Positions 1 through 6,884 of a DNA stretch of 64,000 bases are shown here, piece by piece. A program made the translations under genes and the position numbers. Every line of letters begins with the position of its first letter. The stretch's first letter is position 1. The notes below the pieces were generated by a model, which was not told where the DNA came from, searched no databases, and worked only from the letters and a program-made list of their open reading frames with translations. Source of the stretch: Streptomyces sp. HUAS CB01 (GTDB lineage: Bacteria > Actinomycetota > Actinomycetes > Streptomycetales > Streptomycetaceae); assembly GCF_030406905.1 (NCBI RefSeq), contig NZ_CP129137.1, positions 6,107,501-6,171,500 of the forward strand, in the 5' to 3' direction.

Positions 1-850
1 TGAGGCAGACCGCGCGCACGCCGTCCGTCAACGCGCCGTAGCGGCTCGGGTGCACCCGAGCGAGATGCTCCAGGAGCTGCGGGAAGGCGTCGAGGGAGGC
101 ACCCCCGGTGGCGTGTGCGGCCCGGGTGACCTGCTCGTCCGAGAAGGGCGCGGGCGCCTCGGGCAGGCCGCGGTGACGGTAGTCCTCGCCGTCGATCCGC
201 AGCGGCCGGAAGTGCGCGGACAGGCCCTGGATCTCGCGCAGGAAGTCCGCGGCGGCGAAGCGGCCCTCGCCGAGCTTGCCGGGCAGGGTGTTGGAGGTCG
301 CCGCGAGTGCGACGCCCGCCTCGACGAGCTTGCCGAGCAGGGTCGACACGAGCACGGTGTCGCCCGGGTCGTCCAGCTCGAACTCGTCGATGCACAGGAG
401 CCGGTGGCCGCTCAGGGTCTTCACGGTCTGCTGGAAGCCGAGCGCGCCGACGAGGTTCGTCAGCTCCACGAAGGTGCCGAACGCCTTGAGTGACGGCTCG
501 GCGGGTGTGGCGTGCCAGAGGGAGGCGAGGAGGTGCGTCTTGCCGACGCCGTAGCCCCCGTCCAGATAGACCCCCCGCGGTGCGACGGGCGGGGCGGGCT
601 TCTTGGAGAACCAGCGGCGCCTGCCGCTGCCGGTGGCGTGCGCCCCGCCCAGCCCCGCGGCGAACGAGCTCAGCACCGTGACCGCCTCGGCCTGGCTGGG
701 CTGGTTCGGATCGGGGACGTACGTCTCGAAGCGCACCGAGTCGAAGCGCGGCGGCGGCACCATCTCCGCGACCAGTCGGTCGGCGGGGACATGGGGCTCA
801 CGGGCGCACAGCGAGAGCGGGACGGCTTCGGTTATGGGGGTGGTCGACAC
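1..850 (-). CDS. zapE: ZapE/AFG1-family ATPase (C-terminus outside window)
   Basis: The minus-strand frame is open from a GTG at 850 to the window edge, about 283 residues, so the C-terminus is missing. A Walker A loop GGYGVGKTH sits near residue 90 and a Walker B stretch LLCIDEFELDD follows about 60 residues later. Further on, LAATSNTLPGKL matches the sensor-1 region of the AFG1/ZapE family. ZapE is a cytosolic AAA-type ATPase linked to the division ring in proteobacteria; its role in actinomycetes is less clear. Two further in-frame GTG codons lie just upstream (853 and 856), so the start is uncertain by two codons. The family assignment is secure; the cellular role is inferred. Confidence 0.85.
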   Translation of the reverse strand, partial: MSTTPITEAVPLSLCAREPHVPADRLVAEMVPPPRFDSVRFETYVPDPNQPSQAEAVTVLSSFAAGLGGAHATGSGRRRWFSKKPAPPVAPRGVYLDGGYGVGKTHLLASLWHATPAEPSLKAFGTFVELTNLVGALGFQQTVKTLSGHRLLCIDEFELDDPGDTVLVSTLLGKLVEAGVALAATSNTLPGKLGEGRFAAADFLREIQGLSAHFRPLRIDGEDYRHRGLPEAPAPFSDEQVTRAAHATGGASLDAFPQLLEHLARVHPSRYGALTDGVRAVCL

Positions 851-1043
851 AACCACCCACTCTACTGAGTCCGCAGGGACGGCCGCCCCGCACGTCGGGC
901 GCCTCCGTCATCGGGCCCGGGCGCCGTGCGGTGGGCGCGCTCGGGCCACTGCGGCGTCCCGGGGCGTCCCGCGGCGTCCCGGGGCGAGGGTCCCGTCGCG
1001 GGGCCTGCCGCGTGCGCCGCCGGACGCCGCCGGGCCGACGCGG

Positions 1044-1291
1044 CACGGCACGGCGAGCGGGCGGGCCGGCGCGGCTGGCGAGCGCACCGGGGCGGGGCGG
1101 TACGGGAGTGCACGGTGCCTCAGGAGAGCGGGCGAGCGGGCCGCGCCACGGACGCGGGCGGGCACGGCACGGCACGGCGAGCGGGCGGGCCGACGCGGCA
1201 CGGCGCGGCGAGCGCACCGGGGCGGTGCGGTGCGGGAGTGCACGGTGCCTCAGGAGAGCGGGCGAGCGGGCCGCGCCACGGACGCGGGCGG
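1044..1291. repeat. Imperfect tandem duplication, 124-130 bp period
   Basis: Copy 1 begins at 1044 and copy 2 at 1168. After a 6-bp indel the period becomes 130 bp: the block that starts AGCGCACCGG at 1081 recurs at 1211. Through the 3' part (about 1104-1161 against 1234-1291) the copies are essentially identical and include GTGCACGGTGCCTCAGG. This indicates a recent local duplication in non-coding DNA. Confidence 0.8.
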
Positions 1292-1352
1292 GGACCCGTG
1301 TGCGGCCGGACCGCGTGGCACCGCGCCCGCGCAGGAGGCGTACCGCGCGGCC

Positions 1353-1431
1353 GGGTACCGCGCGGGCCGGGTCGTTCAGGCCGGACCGGGGTGCCGGGTA
1401 CCGCGCGGGCCCGGTCGTTCAGGCCGGACCG
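1353..1431. repeat. Direct repeat, 43-bp period, two copies
   Basis: A 36-bp block beginning GGGTACCGCGCGGGC occurs at 1353-1388 and again at 1396-1431 with a single-base difference. Each copy ends in GTTCAGGCCGGACCG. It lies about 120 bp upstream of the reductase gene. Confidence 0.8.
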
Positions 1432-1553
1432 TGTCGTCAGGGCGGACCGGGTGCGCCGCGTCCCCGTACGCGCACGTCCGTGCAGCCGGGCCGGGCGCCG
1501 CGACCGGTACGGCGGCCGGTCGCGTCCGCACGGAGCGTGCCAGACTGCTCGGT

Positions 1554-2321
1554 ATGCGACGTCTGTTCCCGCTGCCCGACCCCGACGATCCCGCCGCGAC
1601 CGACCACGAGTGGGGGCTGGACGAGCTGGCCGACGCCTACGCCTATCCGGCCACGGAGGGCCCCTGGCTGCGGGCCAACATGGTCTCGTCCCTCGACGGG
1701 GCCGCACAGCACGACGGGAAGTCGCAGCCGCTGTCGTCCGACTCGGACATGCGGATCTTCGGCACCCTGAGGGGACTGGCCGACGCGGTCGTCGTCGGCG
1801 CGCAGACGGTCCGGCAGGAGGGCTACCGCCCCGCCCGCGCCCGGGACGCCTTCGCCGACCGCCGGGCGGCCGCCGGTCAGGGCCCCGCCCCCGCCATCGC
1901 CGTGGTCAGCGCGAGCCTCGACCTCGACTTCTCCCTGCCCCTCTTCGCCTCCCCCCTGGTGCCGACGCTGGTCCTCACCGGCGCCGCCGCTCCCCCGGCA
2001 CGCGTCGCCGCCGCGGAGAAGGCGGGCGCCGAGGTCCTCGTGGCGGGCGACGGGACGGGCGTCGACCCGGCCCGGGCCGTCGAGGCGCTGGCCGGACGCG
2101 GCCTGCGGCGGCTGCTCACGGAAGGAGGGCCGAGGCTGCTGGGTCAATTCGTCGGATCCGGGGTACTGGACGAGCTGTGCCTGACGGTGTCGCCCACGCT
2201 CACCTCCGGCAGCGCCCAGCGGATCGCGTACGGAGCCGACCGGGCGGTGCCGGAGCGTTTCGCGCTGGCGTCGCTGCTGGAGGAGGCCGGGTTCCTCTTC
2301 ACCCGATACCGTCGGACCTGA
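1554..2321 (+). CDS. RibD C-terminal / dihydrofolate-reductase-fold pyrimidine reductase
   Basis: The 255-residue product matches the actinobacterial 'pyrimidine reductase family' that carries the RibD C-terminal fold. N-terminal WLRANMVSSLDGA is the usual first motif of this fold, GTLRGLADAVVVGAQTVR covers the NADPH-binding turn, and LLTEGGPRLLGQF is the conserved late glycine motif. In riboflavin synthesis such domains reduce the ribosyl side chain of the pyrimidine intermediate. There is no attached deaminase domain and no rib genes are adjacent, so the true substrate is open. The frame continues far upstream through the repeats, but the ATG at 1554 is the first start that gives a normal N-terminus. 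Confidence 0.8.
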   Translation: MRRLFPLPDPDDPAATDHEWGLDELADAYAYPATEGPWLRANMVSSLDGAAQHDGKSQPLSSDSDMRIFGTLRGLADAVVVGAQTVRQEGYRPARARDAFADRRAAAGQGPAPAIAVVSASLDLDFSLPLFASPLVPTLVLTGAAAPPARVAAAEKAGAEVLVAGDGTGVDPARAVEALAGRGLRRLLTEGGPRLLGQFVGSGVLDELCLTVSPTLTSGSAQRIAYGADRAVPERFALASLLEEAGFLFTRYRRT

Positions 2322-2423
2322 CATTCCAGGCCGGTTATGTACCGGTTTGCTCCGGCTGGGCACACTACTCGCAGACCCCGTACGGACACGGGGAAGGACG
2401 GTTCCGGCAGAAGGGCTCCTGAC

Positions 2424-2894
2424 GTGTTCACAAGCGTATTGATGATCGAGAAGCCCCTCACGGCGACCGACGTGGAATTCGTCACGACGCTGCACGGGGA
2501 CGAGCCCGTGTCGTTCATCGTGCTCATGCAGCCGCGCGGCGACCAGGCAGACCTGCTCCTGCGCGCCATCGACGACGTGGCCATGGGCGAGCTCAAGGAA
2601 GCCGTTCGCGAGGGGGAGGAGCCGGAGGGCGAGAAGGCCCGGCAGCCGGCGGAGCTCGCCCTCGTGCACTCCCTGAACGCCCTGCGGGCCGCCGGGGCCG
2701 AGGCCGTCGGCCAGGTCGTCGAGGACCACCCGCTCGACAAGATGAAGAGCGTCGTCGACGAGGCCGGTGCCGACGAGGTGATCGTCCTGACCGCGCCGCA
2801 CTACGTGGAGGAGTTCTTCCACCGCGACTGGGCCTCCCGCGCCAGGCACAAGGTCGGCGTACCGGTGCTGAAGCTCTTCGCGCACAGCGAATAG
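2424..2894 (+). CDS. Conserved actinobacterial protein often mislabelled 'indole-3-glycerol phosphate synthase'
   Basis: The 156-residue product begins (GTG) MFTSVLMIEKPLTATDVEF and ends KVGVPVLKLFAHSE, which I recognise as a highly conserved Streptomyces protein just upstream of murC. Database entries sometimes call it indole-3-glycerol phosphate synthase, but it is far too short and lacks that barrel's motifs. The alternating strand/helix pattern and the stretch ADEVIVLTAPHYVEEFF near the C-terminus resemble a universal-stress-protein-like alpha/beta fold, which is inference. An upstream ATG at 2337 is in frame but would add residues not expected for the family. murC starts 42 bp after the stop. 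Confidence 0.75.
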   Translation: MFTSVLMIEKPLTATDVEFVTTLHGDEPVSFIVLMQPRGDQADLLLRAIDDVAMGELKEAVREGEEPEGEKARQPAELALVHSLNALRAAGAEAVGQVVEDHPLDKMKSVVDEAGADEVIVLTAPHYVEEFFHRDWASRARHKVGVPVLKLFAHSE

Positions 2895-2936
2895 GCTGGG
2901 CCTCTCGTACGACGTCGCACCCTGGGAGACACGCGC

Positions 2937-4331
2937 ATGGCATCCGGCATCCCCAACGCCATGGAACGGCCGCACTTCATCGGCATCGGCGGCGCCGGAA
3001 TGTCCGGGATCGCCAAGATCCTCGCCCAGCGGGGCGCCAAGGTCGCCGGCAGTGACGCCAAGGAGTCGGCGACCGCCGAGTCGCTGCGGGCCCTCGGCGC
3101 GACCGTGCACATCGGGCACGCCGCCGAGCACCTCGCGGACGACGCGTCCTGCGTCGTCGTCTCCAGCGCCATCCGCGCCGACAACCCGGAGCTGACCCGT
3201 GCCGCCGAGCTCGGTGTACCGGTCGTCCACCGCTCCGACGCGCTCGCCGCGCTGATGCGCACCTCGCGCACCATCGCCGTGGCCGGCACCCACGGCAAGA
3301 CCACGACCACGTCGATGCTGGCCGTGGCCCTGACGGAGCTGGGCCTCGACCCGTCGTACGCCATCGGCGGAGACCTCGCCGGGCCCGGGACGAACGCCCG
3401 GCACGGCGAGGGGGACCTCTTCGTCGCCGAGGCCGACGAGAGCGACCGCAGCTTCCAGAAGTACGACCCGGACGTCGCGATCGTCCTCAACGTCGAGCTC
3501 GACCACCACGCCAACTACGCCTCCATGGACGAGATCCACGAGTCCTTCGAGGCGTTCGTCGCCAAGATCCCGGCCGGCGGGACGCTGGTCGTCGGCGAGC
3601 ACGCCGGAGCCCGCGAGCTGGCCGCCCGGGTCTCGGGCCGCCCGGACCTCACCGTCGTCACCGTCGGTGAGGACGAGGGCGCCGACGTCCGGATCCGCTC
3701 GATCACGCCCCACGGCATGACCAGCGAGGTCACGGTCGCCCTCCCGGACGCCGGGGAGATCACCTTCACCGTCTCCGTCCCCGGACGCCACTACGCCCAC
3801 AACGCCGCGGCCGCCCTCGCCGCCGGCGTCCGTCTGGGCCTGGACCCGGCCGGCCTGGCCCACGCGCTCACCGCCTACACCGGCGTCGGCCGCCGCCTCC
3901 AGCTCAAGGGCGAGGCGAAGGGCGTCCAGGTCATCGACTCGTACGCGCACCACCCCACCGAGATGACCGCCGACCTGGAGGCCATGCGCGCCGCTGCCGG
4001 GGACCGGCGGCTGCTCGTCGTCTTCCAGCCGCATCTGTTCTCCCGCACCCAGGAGCTCGGCACCGAGATGGGCCAGGCCCTCACGCTCGCCGACGCCTCC
4101 GTGGTCCTCGACATCTACCCGGCCCGCGAGGACCCGATCCCCGGCGTCACCAGCGCGATGATCACCGAGGCGGCGGAGGCGGCGGGCGCCCGGGTGACGG
4201 CCGTCCACGACAAGGCGAGCGTCCCCGACGTGGTCGCGGGAATGGCCGCACCCGGGGATCTGGTTCTCACCATGGGGGCCGGCGATGTGACGGACCTCGG
4301 TCCGCGGATCCTGGCCCGTCTGTCGGACTGA
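2937..4331 (+). CDS. murC: UDP-N-acetylmuramate-L-alanine ligase
   Basis: MurC adds L-alanine to UDP-N-acetylmuramic acid in the cytoplasm, the first amino-acid step of peptidoglycan stem-peptide synthesis, using ATP. The 464-residue length is normal. The N-terminal Rossmann glycine motif FIGIGGAGMSGIA (residues 14-26) binds the UDP-sugar. GTHGKTTTT (117-125) is the ATP P-loop, EADESDRSF is the central Mur-ligase motif, and DSYAHHPTE marks the C-terminal domain. A GGGAG ribosome-binding site precedes the ATG at 2937. msrB follows 36 bp downstream on the same strand, an order also found in other Streptomyces. Confidence 0.95.
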   Translation: MASGIPNAMERPHFIGIGGAGMSGIAKILAQRGAKVAGSDAKESATAESLRALGATVHIGHAAEHLADDASCVVVSSAIRADNPELTRAAELGVPVVHRSDALAALMRTSRTIAVAGTHGKTTTTSMLAVALTELGLDPSYAIGGDLAGPGTNARHGEGDLFVAEADESDRSFQKYDPDVAIVLNVELDHHANYASMDEIHESFEAFVAKIPAGGTLVVGEHAGARELAARVSGRPDLTVVTVGEDEGADVRIRSITPHGMTSEVTVALPDAGEITFTVSVPGRHYAHNAAAALAAGVRLGLDPAGLAHALTAYTGVGRRLQLKGEAKGVQVIDSYAHHPTEMTADLEAMRAAAGDRRLLVVFQPHLFSRTQELGTEMGQALTLADASVVLDIYPAREDPIPGVTSAMITEAAEAAGARVTAVHDKASVPDVVAGMAAPGDLVLTMGAGDVTDLGPRILARLSD

Positions 4332-4367
4332 GGCCCTCCGGGGCCCACGTGGTGAAGGAGACCGATC

Positions 4368-4778
4368 ATGGCCTACGACGTCGAGAAGCCGGACGAGCAG
4401 TGGCGCGCGGAGCTGAGCCCCGCGGAGTACGCAGTGCTCCGGCAGGCCGGGACCGAGCCCGCCTTCACCGGTGAGTACACGGACACCAAGACCAAGGGGG
4501 TGTACTCCTGCCGGGCGTGCGGCGCGGAGCTCTTCACCTCCGGTGAGAAGTTCGAGTCGCACTGCGGCTGGCCGTCCTTCTTCGACCCGAAGGACTCGGA
4601 CGCGGTGGAGCTGCTGGACGACCGGTCCTACGGCATGGTCCGCACCGAGGTCCGATGTGCGCGCTGCGGCTCGCACCTCGGGCACGTCTTCGAGGGCGAG
4701 GGCTACCCGACGCCCACGGACCAGCGCTACTGCATCAACTCGATCTCGCTGAGGCTGGAGCCGGCCGAGGACGCGTGA
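4368..4778 (+). CDS. msrB: Peptide-methionine (R)-S-oxide reductase
   Basis: MsrB reduces the R epimer of methionine sulfoxide in oxidised proteins. The 136-residue product has the full set of motifs: two zinc-binding pairs, CRAC (C48, C51) and CARC (C97, C100), and the catalytic cysteine in RYCINS (C122). GWPSF and HLGHVF are also canonical. An AAGGAG ribosome-binding site lies upstream of the ATG. A strong hairpin terminator begins 37 bp after the stop. Confidence 0.95.
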   Translation: MAYDVEKPDEQWRAELSPAEYAVLRQAGTEPAFTGEYTDTKTKGVYSCRACGAELFTSGEKFESHCGWPSFFDPKDSDAVELLDDRSYGMVRTEVRCARCGSHLGHVFEGEGYPTPTDQRYCINSISLRLEPAEDA

Positions 4779-4815
4779 TCACGGCGTGACCCGTCGGGGC
4801 GACCCGATGTGTGCG

Positions 4816-4846
4816 AGGGCCCGGAGGCGTCACGCCTCCGGGCCCT
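4816..4846 (+). terminator. Rho-independent-type hairpin after msrB
   Basis: A perfect 14-bp stem, AGGGCCCGGAGGCG / CGCCTCCGGGCCCT, closes a TCA loop and is followed by TTCGT rather than a long T run, as is usual in Streptomyces. It would end the murC-msrB transcript. A near-identical hairpin lies 849 bp further on, after the antitoxin gene. Confidence 0.8.
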
Positions 4847-4891
4847 TCGTCCGTCGAACGGGTGACCAAGGGCGCGATCGCGGGCCTGCGG

Positions 4892-4909
4892 GTTAACGCT
4901 TGCATTAAC
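4892..4909. promoter_or_regulatory. Palindromic operator candidate of the toxin-antitoxin operon
   Basis: GTTAACGCTTGCATTAAC is an 18-bp near-palindrome in which the outer five bases on each side pair exactly. It is AT-rich against its surroundings and lies 25-42 bp upstream of the likely toxin start. Autorepression by the antitoxin, alone or with toxin, is the general rule for HigBA/RelBE-type loci, so this is the obvious binding site for the XRE antitoxin encoded downstream. The binding itself is inferred. Confidence 0.6.
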
Positions 4910-4933
4910 TTCCGGCCCACGGGTCAATGGGAA

Positions 4934-5296
4934 GTGATCCTCGTCGAGGAGGTAGCGACGTGGTTCGAAGAACTTGCGGAGGCCGACTGGGACAGCGCTG
5001 AACAGGTGGAGGACGCCGTCGACGCCTTGTCGATGTCCGGTCCCACGCTGAGCCGCCCACTCGTGGACCGGATCAAGGGAGCTGAACAGCATCACTTGAA
5101 GGAACTGCGACCGGGTTCATCGGGGACGAGCGAAATCCGCATCCTGTTCGCGTTCGACCCGGTCCGCCGCGCGGTTCTTCTGGTGGCCGGCGACAAGAAC
5201 GGCAACTGGCAGAGCTGGTACGACACCAGCGTTCCGCTTGCCGAGAAGCGGTATAAGGCACATCTGGGAGAAATCACAAGCAGGGAGTACACATGA
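4934..5296 (+). CDS. RelE/HigB-like toxin of a type II toxin-antitoxin pair
   Basis: The 120-residue product has the layout of the actinobacterial phage-derived Gp49-like/HigB toxin family: GPTLSRPLVDRIKG, then HLKELRPGSSGTSEIRILF with the family's conserved ELRPG and EIRILFAFD motifs, then LLVAGDKNGNW. Members are usually ribosome-dependent mRNA endonucleases. The GTG at 4934 is preferred because it lies downstream of both the terminator and the palindrome. Family members often begin MWE just before this point, and here that tryptophan codon is preceded by CAA rather than a start. An upstream GTG at 4862 is possible but would put the operator inside the gene. The stop overlaps the antitoxin ATG by four bases. 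Confidence 0.75.
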   Translation: MILVEEVATWFEELAEADWDSAEQVEDAVDALSMSGPTLSRPLVDRIKGAEQHHLKELRPGSSGTSEIRILFAFDPVRRAVLLVAGDKNGNWQSWYDTSVPLAEKRYKAHLGEITSREYT

Positions 5297-5631
5297 GCGC
5301 GGTCCGCTGGGAGGAGACCAAGCGACGGGCGCATGAACGCCGCCGAGCCGCAGGGCTGCCTCTGCGCTCGGGGGAGGACAAGCAGGCGGCCATGAACCGT
5401 CTCGCGGCCGAGATCCGCGCGTACCGTCTCGCGGAGATCCGGCGTGAGCAGTCGCTGACCCAGAAGGACGTGGCGCAGACGATGGGCGTCTCCGCCCCCC
5501 GGGTATCGGCGATCGAGAACGGCGAAGCCGACCGCACGGAGGTTGCGACCCTGCGTTCGTACGTGGAGGCGCTCGGGGGCGAACTCCGCGTAGTGGCCGA
5601 CTTCGGGGACACCGAGTACACGGTCGCCTGA
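5293..5631 (+). CDS. XRE-family antitoxin (HigA-like)
   Basis: The 112-residue product carries a helix-turn-helix around residues 55-80, LTQKDVAQTMGVSAPRVSAIE, followed by the antitoxin-type tail LRSYVEALGGELRVVADFG. The charged N-terminal 40 residues are unusually long for the family and probably contact the toxin. Translation is coupled to the toxin through an ATGA overlap at 5293-5296. Toxin-first order is the HigBA arrangement. The gene is followed at once by a terminator hairpin, so the pair forms a self-contained operon. Confidence 0.8.
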   Translation: MSAVRWEETKRRAHERRRAAGLPLRSGEDKQAAMNRLAAEIRAYRLAEIRREQSLTQKDVAQTMGVSAPRVSAIENGEADRTEVATLRSYVEALGGELRVVADFGDTEYTVA

Positions 5632-5663
5632 CGGTTCCTGGCTCGGAGCGGACCGATGTGTCG

Positions 5664-5694
5664 AGGGCCCGGAGGCGTGACGCCTGCGGGCCCT
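5664..5694 (+). terminator. Hairpin terminator after the antitoxin, near-copy of the 4816 hairpin
   Basis: The stem AGGGCCCGGAGGCG / CGCCTGCGGGCCCT has 13 of 14 pairs matched around a TGA loop. The surrounding stretch from CCGATGTGT to TTCGTCGGTC (5653-5703) matches the stretch at 4804-4855 almost base for base, so the toxin-antitoxin operon sits between two copies of the same terminator. Confidence 0.8.
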
Positions 5695-5843
5695 TCGTCG
5701 GTCCGGGAGGGAGTCGTCCGGGAGGGGGATGGAGGGCGCGGTGCGGCCCGGGCGGCCGGAGGCGTGGTCGTCACCGGCCGGTCCCACGTCGCGATGGGTC
5801 CCATGGCCACTGGCCGGTACGCGGTCGTCACGGGTGCACCGCG

Positions 5844-6770
5844 TCAGACCGCGTCCAGCGCGGCGCAGAGCCAGTCGTGGGCGGAGCCCGGATTCGGCTC
5901 GGGCGGGCTCCCCGGTGGGGTGGTCAGGTCGGCCGTCAGCTGCCAGTACAGGTCGATACGGGGGTCCGCGGCCAGTTGCCGGGCGAGGAGCCGGCGGAAG
6001 TCCGGGGTGTCCCGGGTGCCGCGGGAGACGGCATAGGCGGAGACGAAACTGTCGAGGGCCTCGCCCGCCCGCGGTGGCCGTCCCGCCCGAAGCTCGGCCG
6101 AGGCCAGCGCGTACGCCTCGCCGAGACCGTCGTAGAGCACGTCGGGACGGTAGCCCCGCTCGGGCCGGTGCACCGCGGGCTGCGGGCGGACGGAGCCGGA
6201 GCAGTTCCCGGACACCAGCGCGTGCATCCGGGCGAAGGCCCACACCTGCGCGGGAGTCGGGTCGTCGGGGAGCTGGGGAACCGCCTGGTCGAGGAACGCC
6301 GAGACCACCCGGGCGGGCAGCCGCGGCGGCAGCCAGTACCGCCAGAACCGTGCCATCGAGGCGGTGCTGGGCGGGACGGTCACGGCGCCGATCAGCCGGA
6401 GACGTTCGGCGCGCTCGCCGGCGCCGCAGTCGCGCAGCAGCCGCAGTGACGCCTCCCGCCAGCGCATGGCGGCCAGTTGGGATCCCAGCACCTGCAACCG
6501 GTCGCTGATCACGCTCTCCAGAACGTCGCCGAGCGCCTCGTCCTCGTGGTCCAGGACCCGTCCGACGTCGGGCACCGGCAGGTCGAGCCCGCGCAGTGAG
6601 CGGATCAGCCGGAGCCGGTCCAGCGCTCCGGGGCCGTACCGGCGGTGCCCGCCCGTGCTGCGGCCCGACTCGGGCAGCAGGCCGCGGTCCGAGTAGAAGC
6701 GGACCGTCTTGACGGTGACGCCCGCACGCTCCGCGAGCTCTCCGATCGTCCATGTGCCGTCAGCCGACAA
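5844..6770 (-). CDS. MerR-family transcriptional regulator
   Basis: The 308-residue product starts with a MerR winged helix: TIGELAERAGVTVKTVRFY (residues 8-26), then DRGLLPES and GHRRYGPGALDRLRLI. The dimerising helix follows at about residues 75-120. The long C-terminal part (130-308) has no motif I recognise and is presumably the effector-sensing domain. MerR proteins untwist promoters with over-long spacers. Such a promoter lies between this gene and the divergent alpha/beta hydrolase, which is therefore its likely target. Confidence 0.88.
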   Translation of the reverse strand: MSADGTWTIGELAERAGVTVKTVRFYSDRGLLPESGRSTGGHRRYGPGALDRLRLIRSLRGLDLPVPDVGRVLDHEDEALGDVLESVISDRLQVLGSQLAAMRWREASLRLLRDCGAGERAERLRLIGAVTVPPSTASMARFWRYWLPPRLPARVVSAFLDQAVPQLPDDPTPAQVWAFARMHALVSGNCSGSVRPQPAVHRPERGYRPDVLYDGLGEAYALASAELRAGRPPRAGEALDSFVSAYAVSRGTRDTPDFRRLLARQLAADPRIDLYWQLTADLTTPPGSPPEPNPGSAHDWLCAALDAV

Positions 6771-6789
6771 GGCGTGAGCCTCCCTCGGG

Positions 6790-6820
6790 TTGAACCTCCC
6801 TCAGGGGGAGTTCCTACGGT
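6790..6820 (+). promoter_or_regulatory. MerR-type promoter with 19-bp spacer
   Basis: TTGAAC (6790-6795) and TACGGT (6815-6820) are separated by 19 bp, longer than the normal 17, which is the hallmark of MerR-activated promoters. The spacer contains the imperfect dyad AACCTCCC-TCA-GGGGGAGTT. It lies 20 bp from the start of the divergent merR-like gene and 65 bp upstream of the hydrolase ATG, so the regulator probably binds here to control the hydrolase and itself. Confidence 0.65.
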
Positions 6821-6884
6821 ACCCGGACCTGGCCGGCCCACGGGGGCCGGCCGTGCTGAACGTGCCCTGGCCGAGGAGGCGTTG

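Larger units (their letters stand above)
851..1553. other. Long GC-rich repeat-bearing intergenic region
   Basis: About 700 bp separate the divergent zapE-like and reductase genes. I see no convincing gene. Several frames stay open across it, but their products are arginine, glycine and alanine-rich low-complexity strings typical of random high-GC DNA. The stretch carries a tandem duplication of 124-130 bp (1044-1291) and a second direct repeat of 43-bp period (1353-1431), and is otherwise made of permuted short motifs such as CGGGCGGGCC. Promoters for both flanking genes must lie here, but no clear -35/-10 pair stands out. Confidence 0.6.

Noticed and set aside
603..1553. A long open frame upstream of and in frame with the RibD-like reductase, giving a 572-residue protein.
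   Set aside because: The upstream part is Arg/Gly/Ala-rich low complexity over repeats and overlaps the zapE-like gene; the ATG at 1554 gives a normal family N-terminus.
2424..2894. Assignment as indole-3-glycerol phosphate synthase (trpC).
   Set aside because: At 156 residues it is far too short and has no TrpC barrel motif; the label is a carried-over misannotation.
1437..4685. A 1082-codon minus-strand frame across the reductase, murC and msrB genes.
   Set aside because: It is antisense to three clear genes and has no motif; long antisense frames are expected at this GC content.
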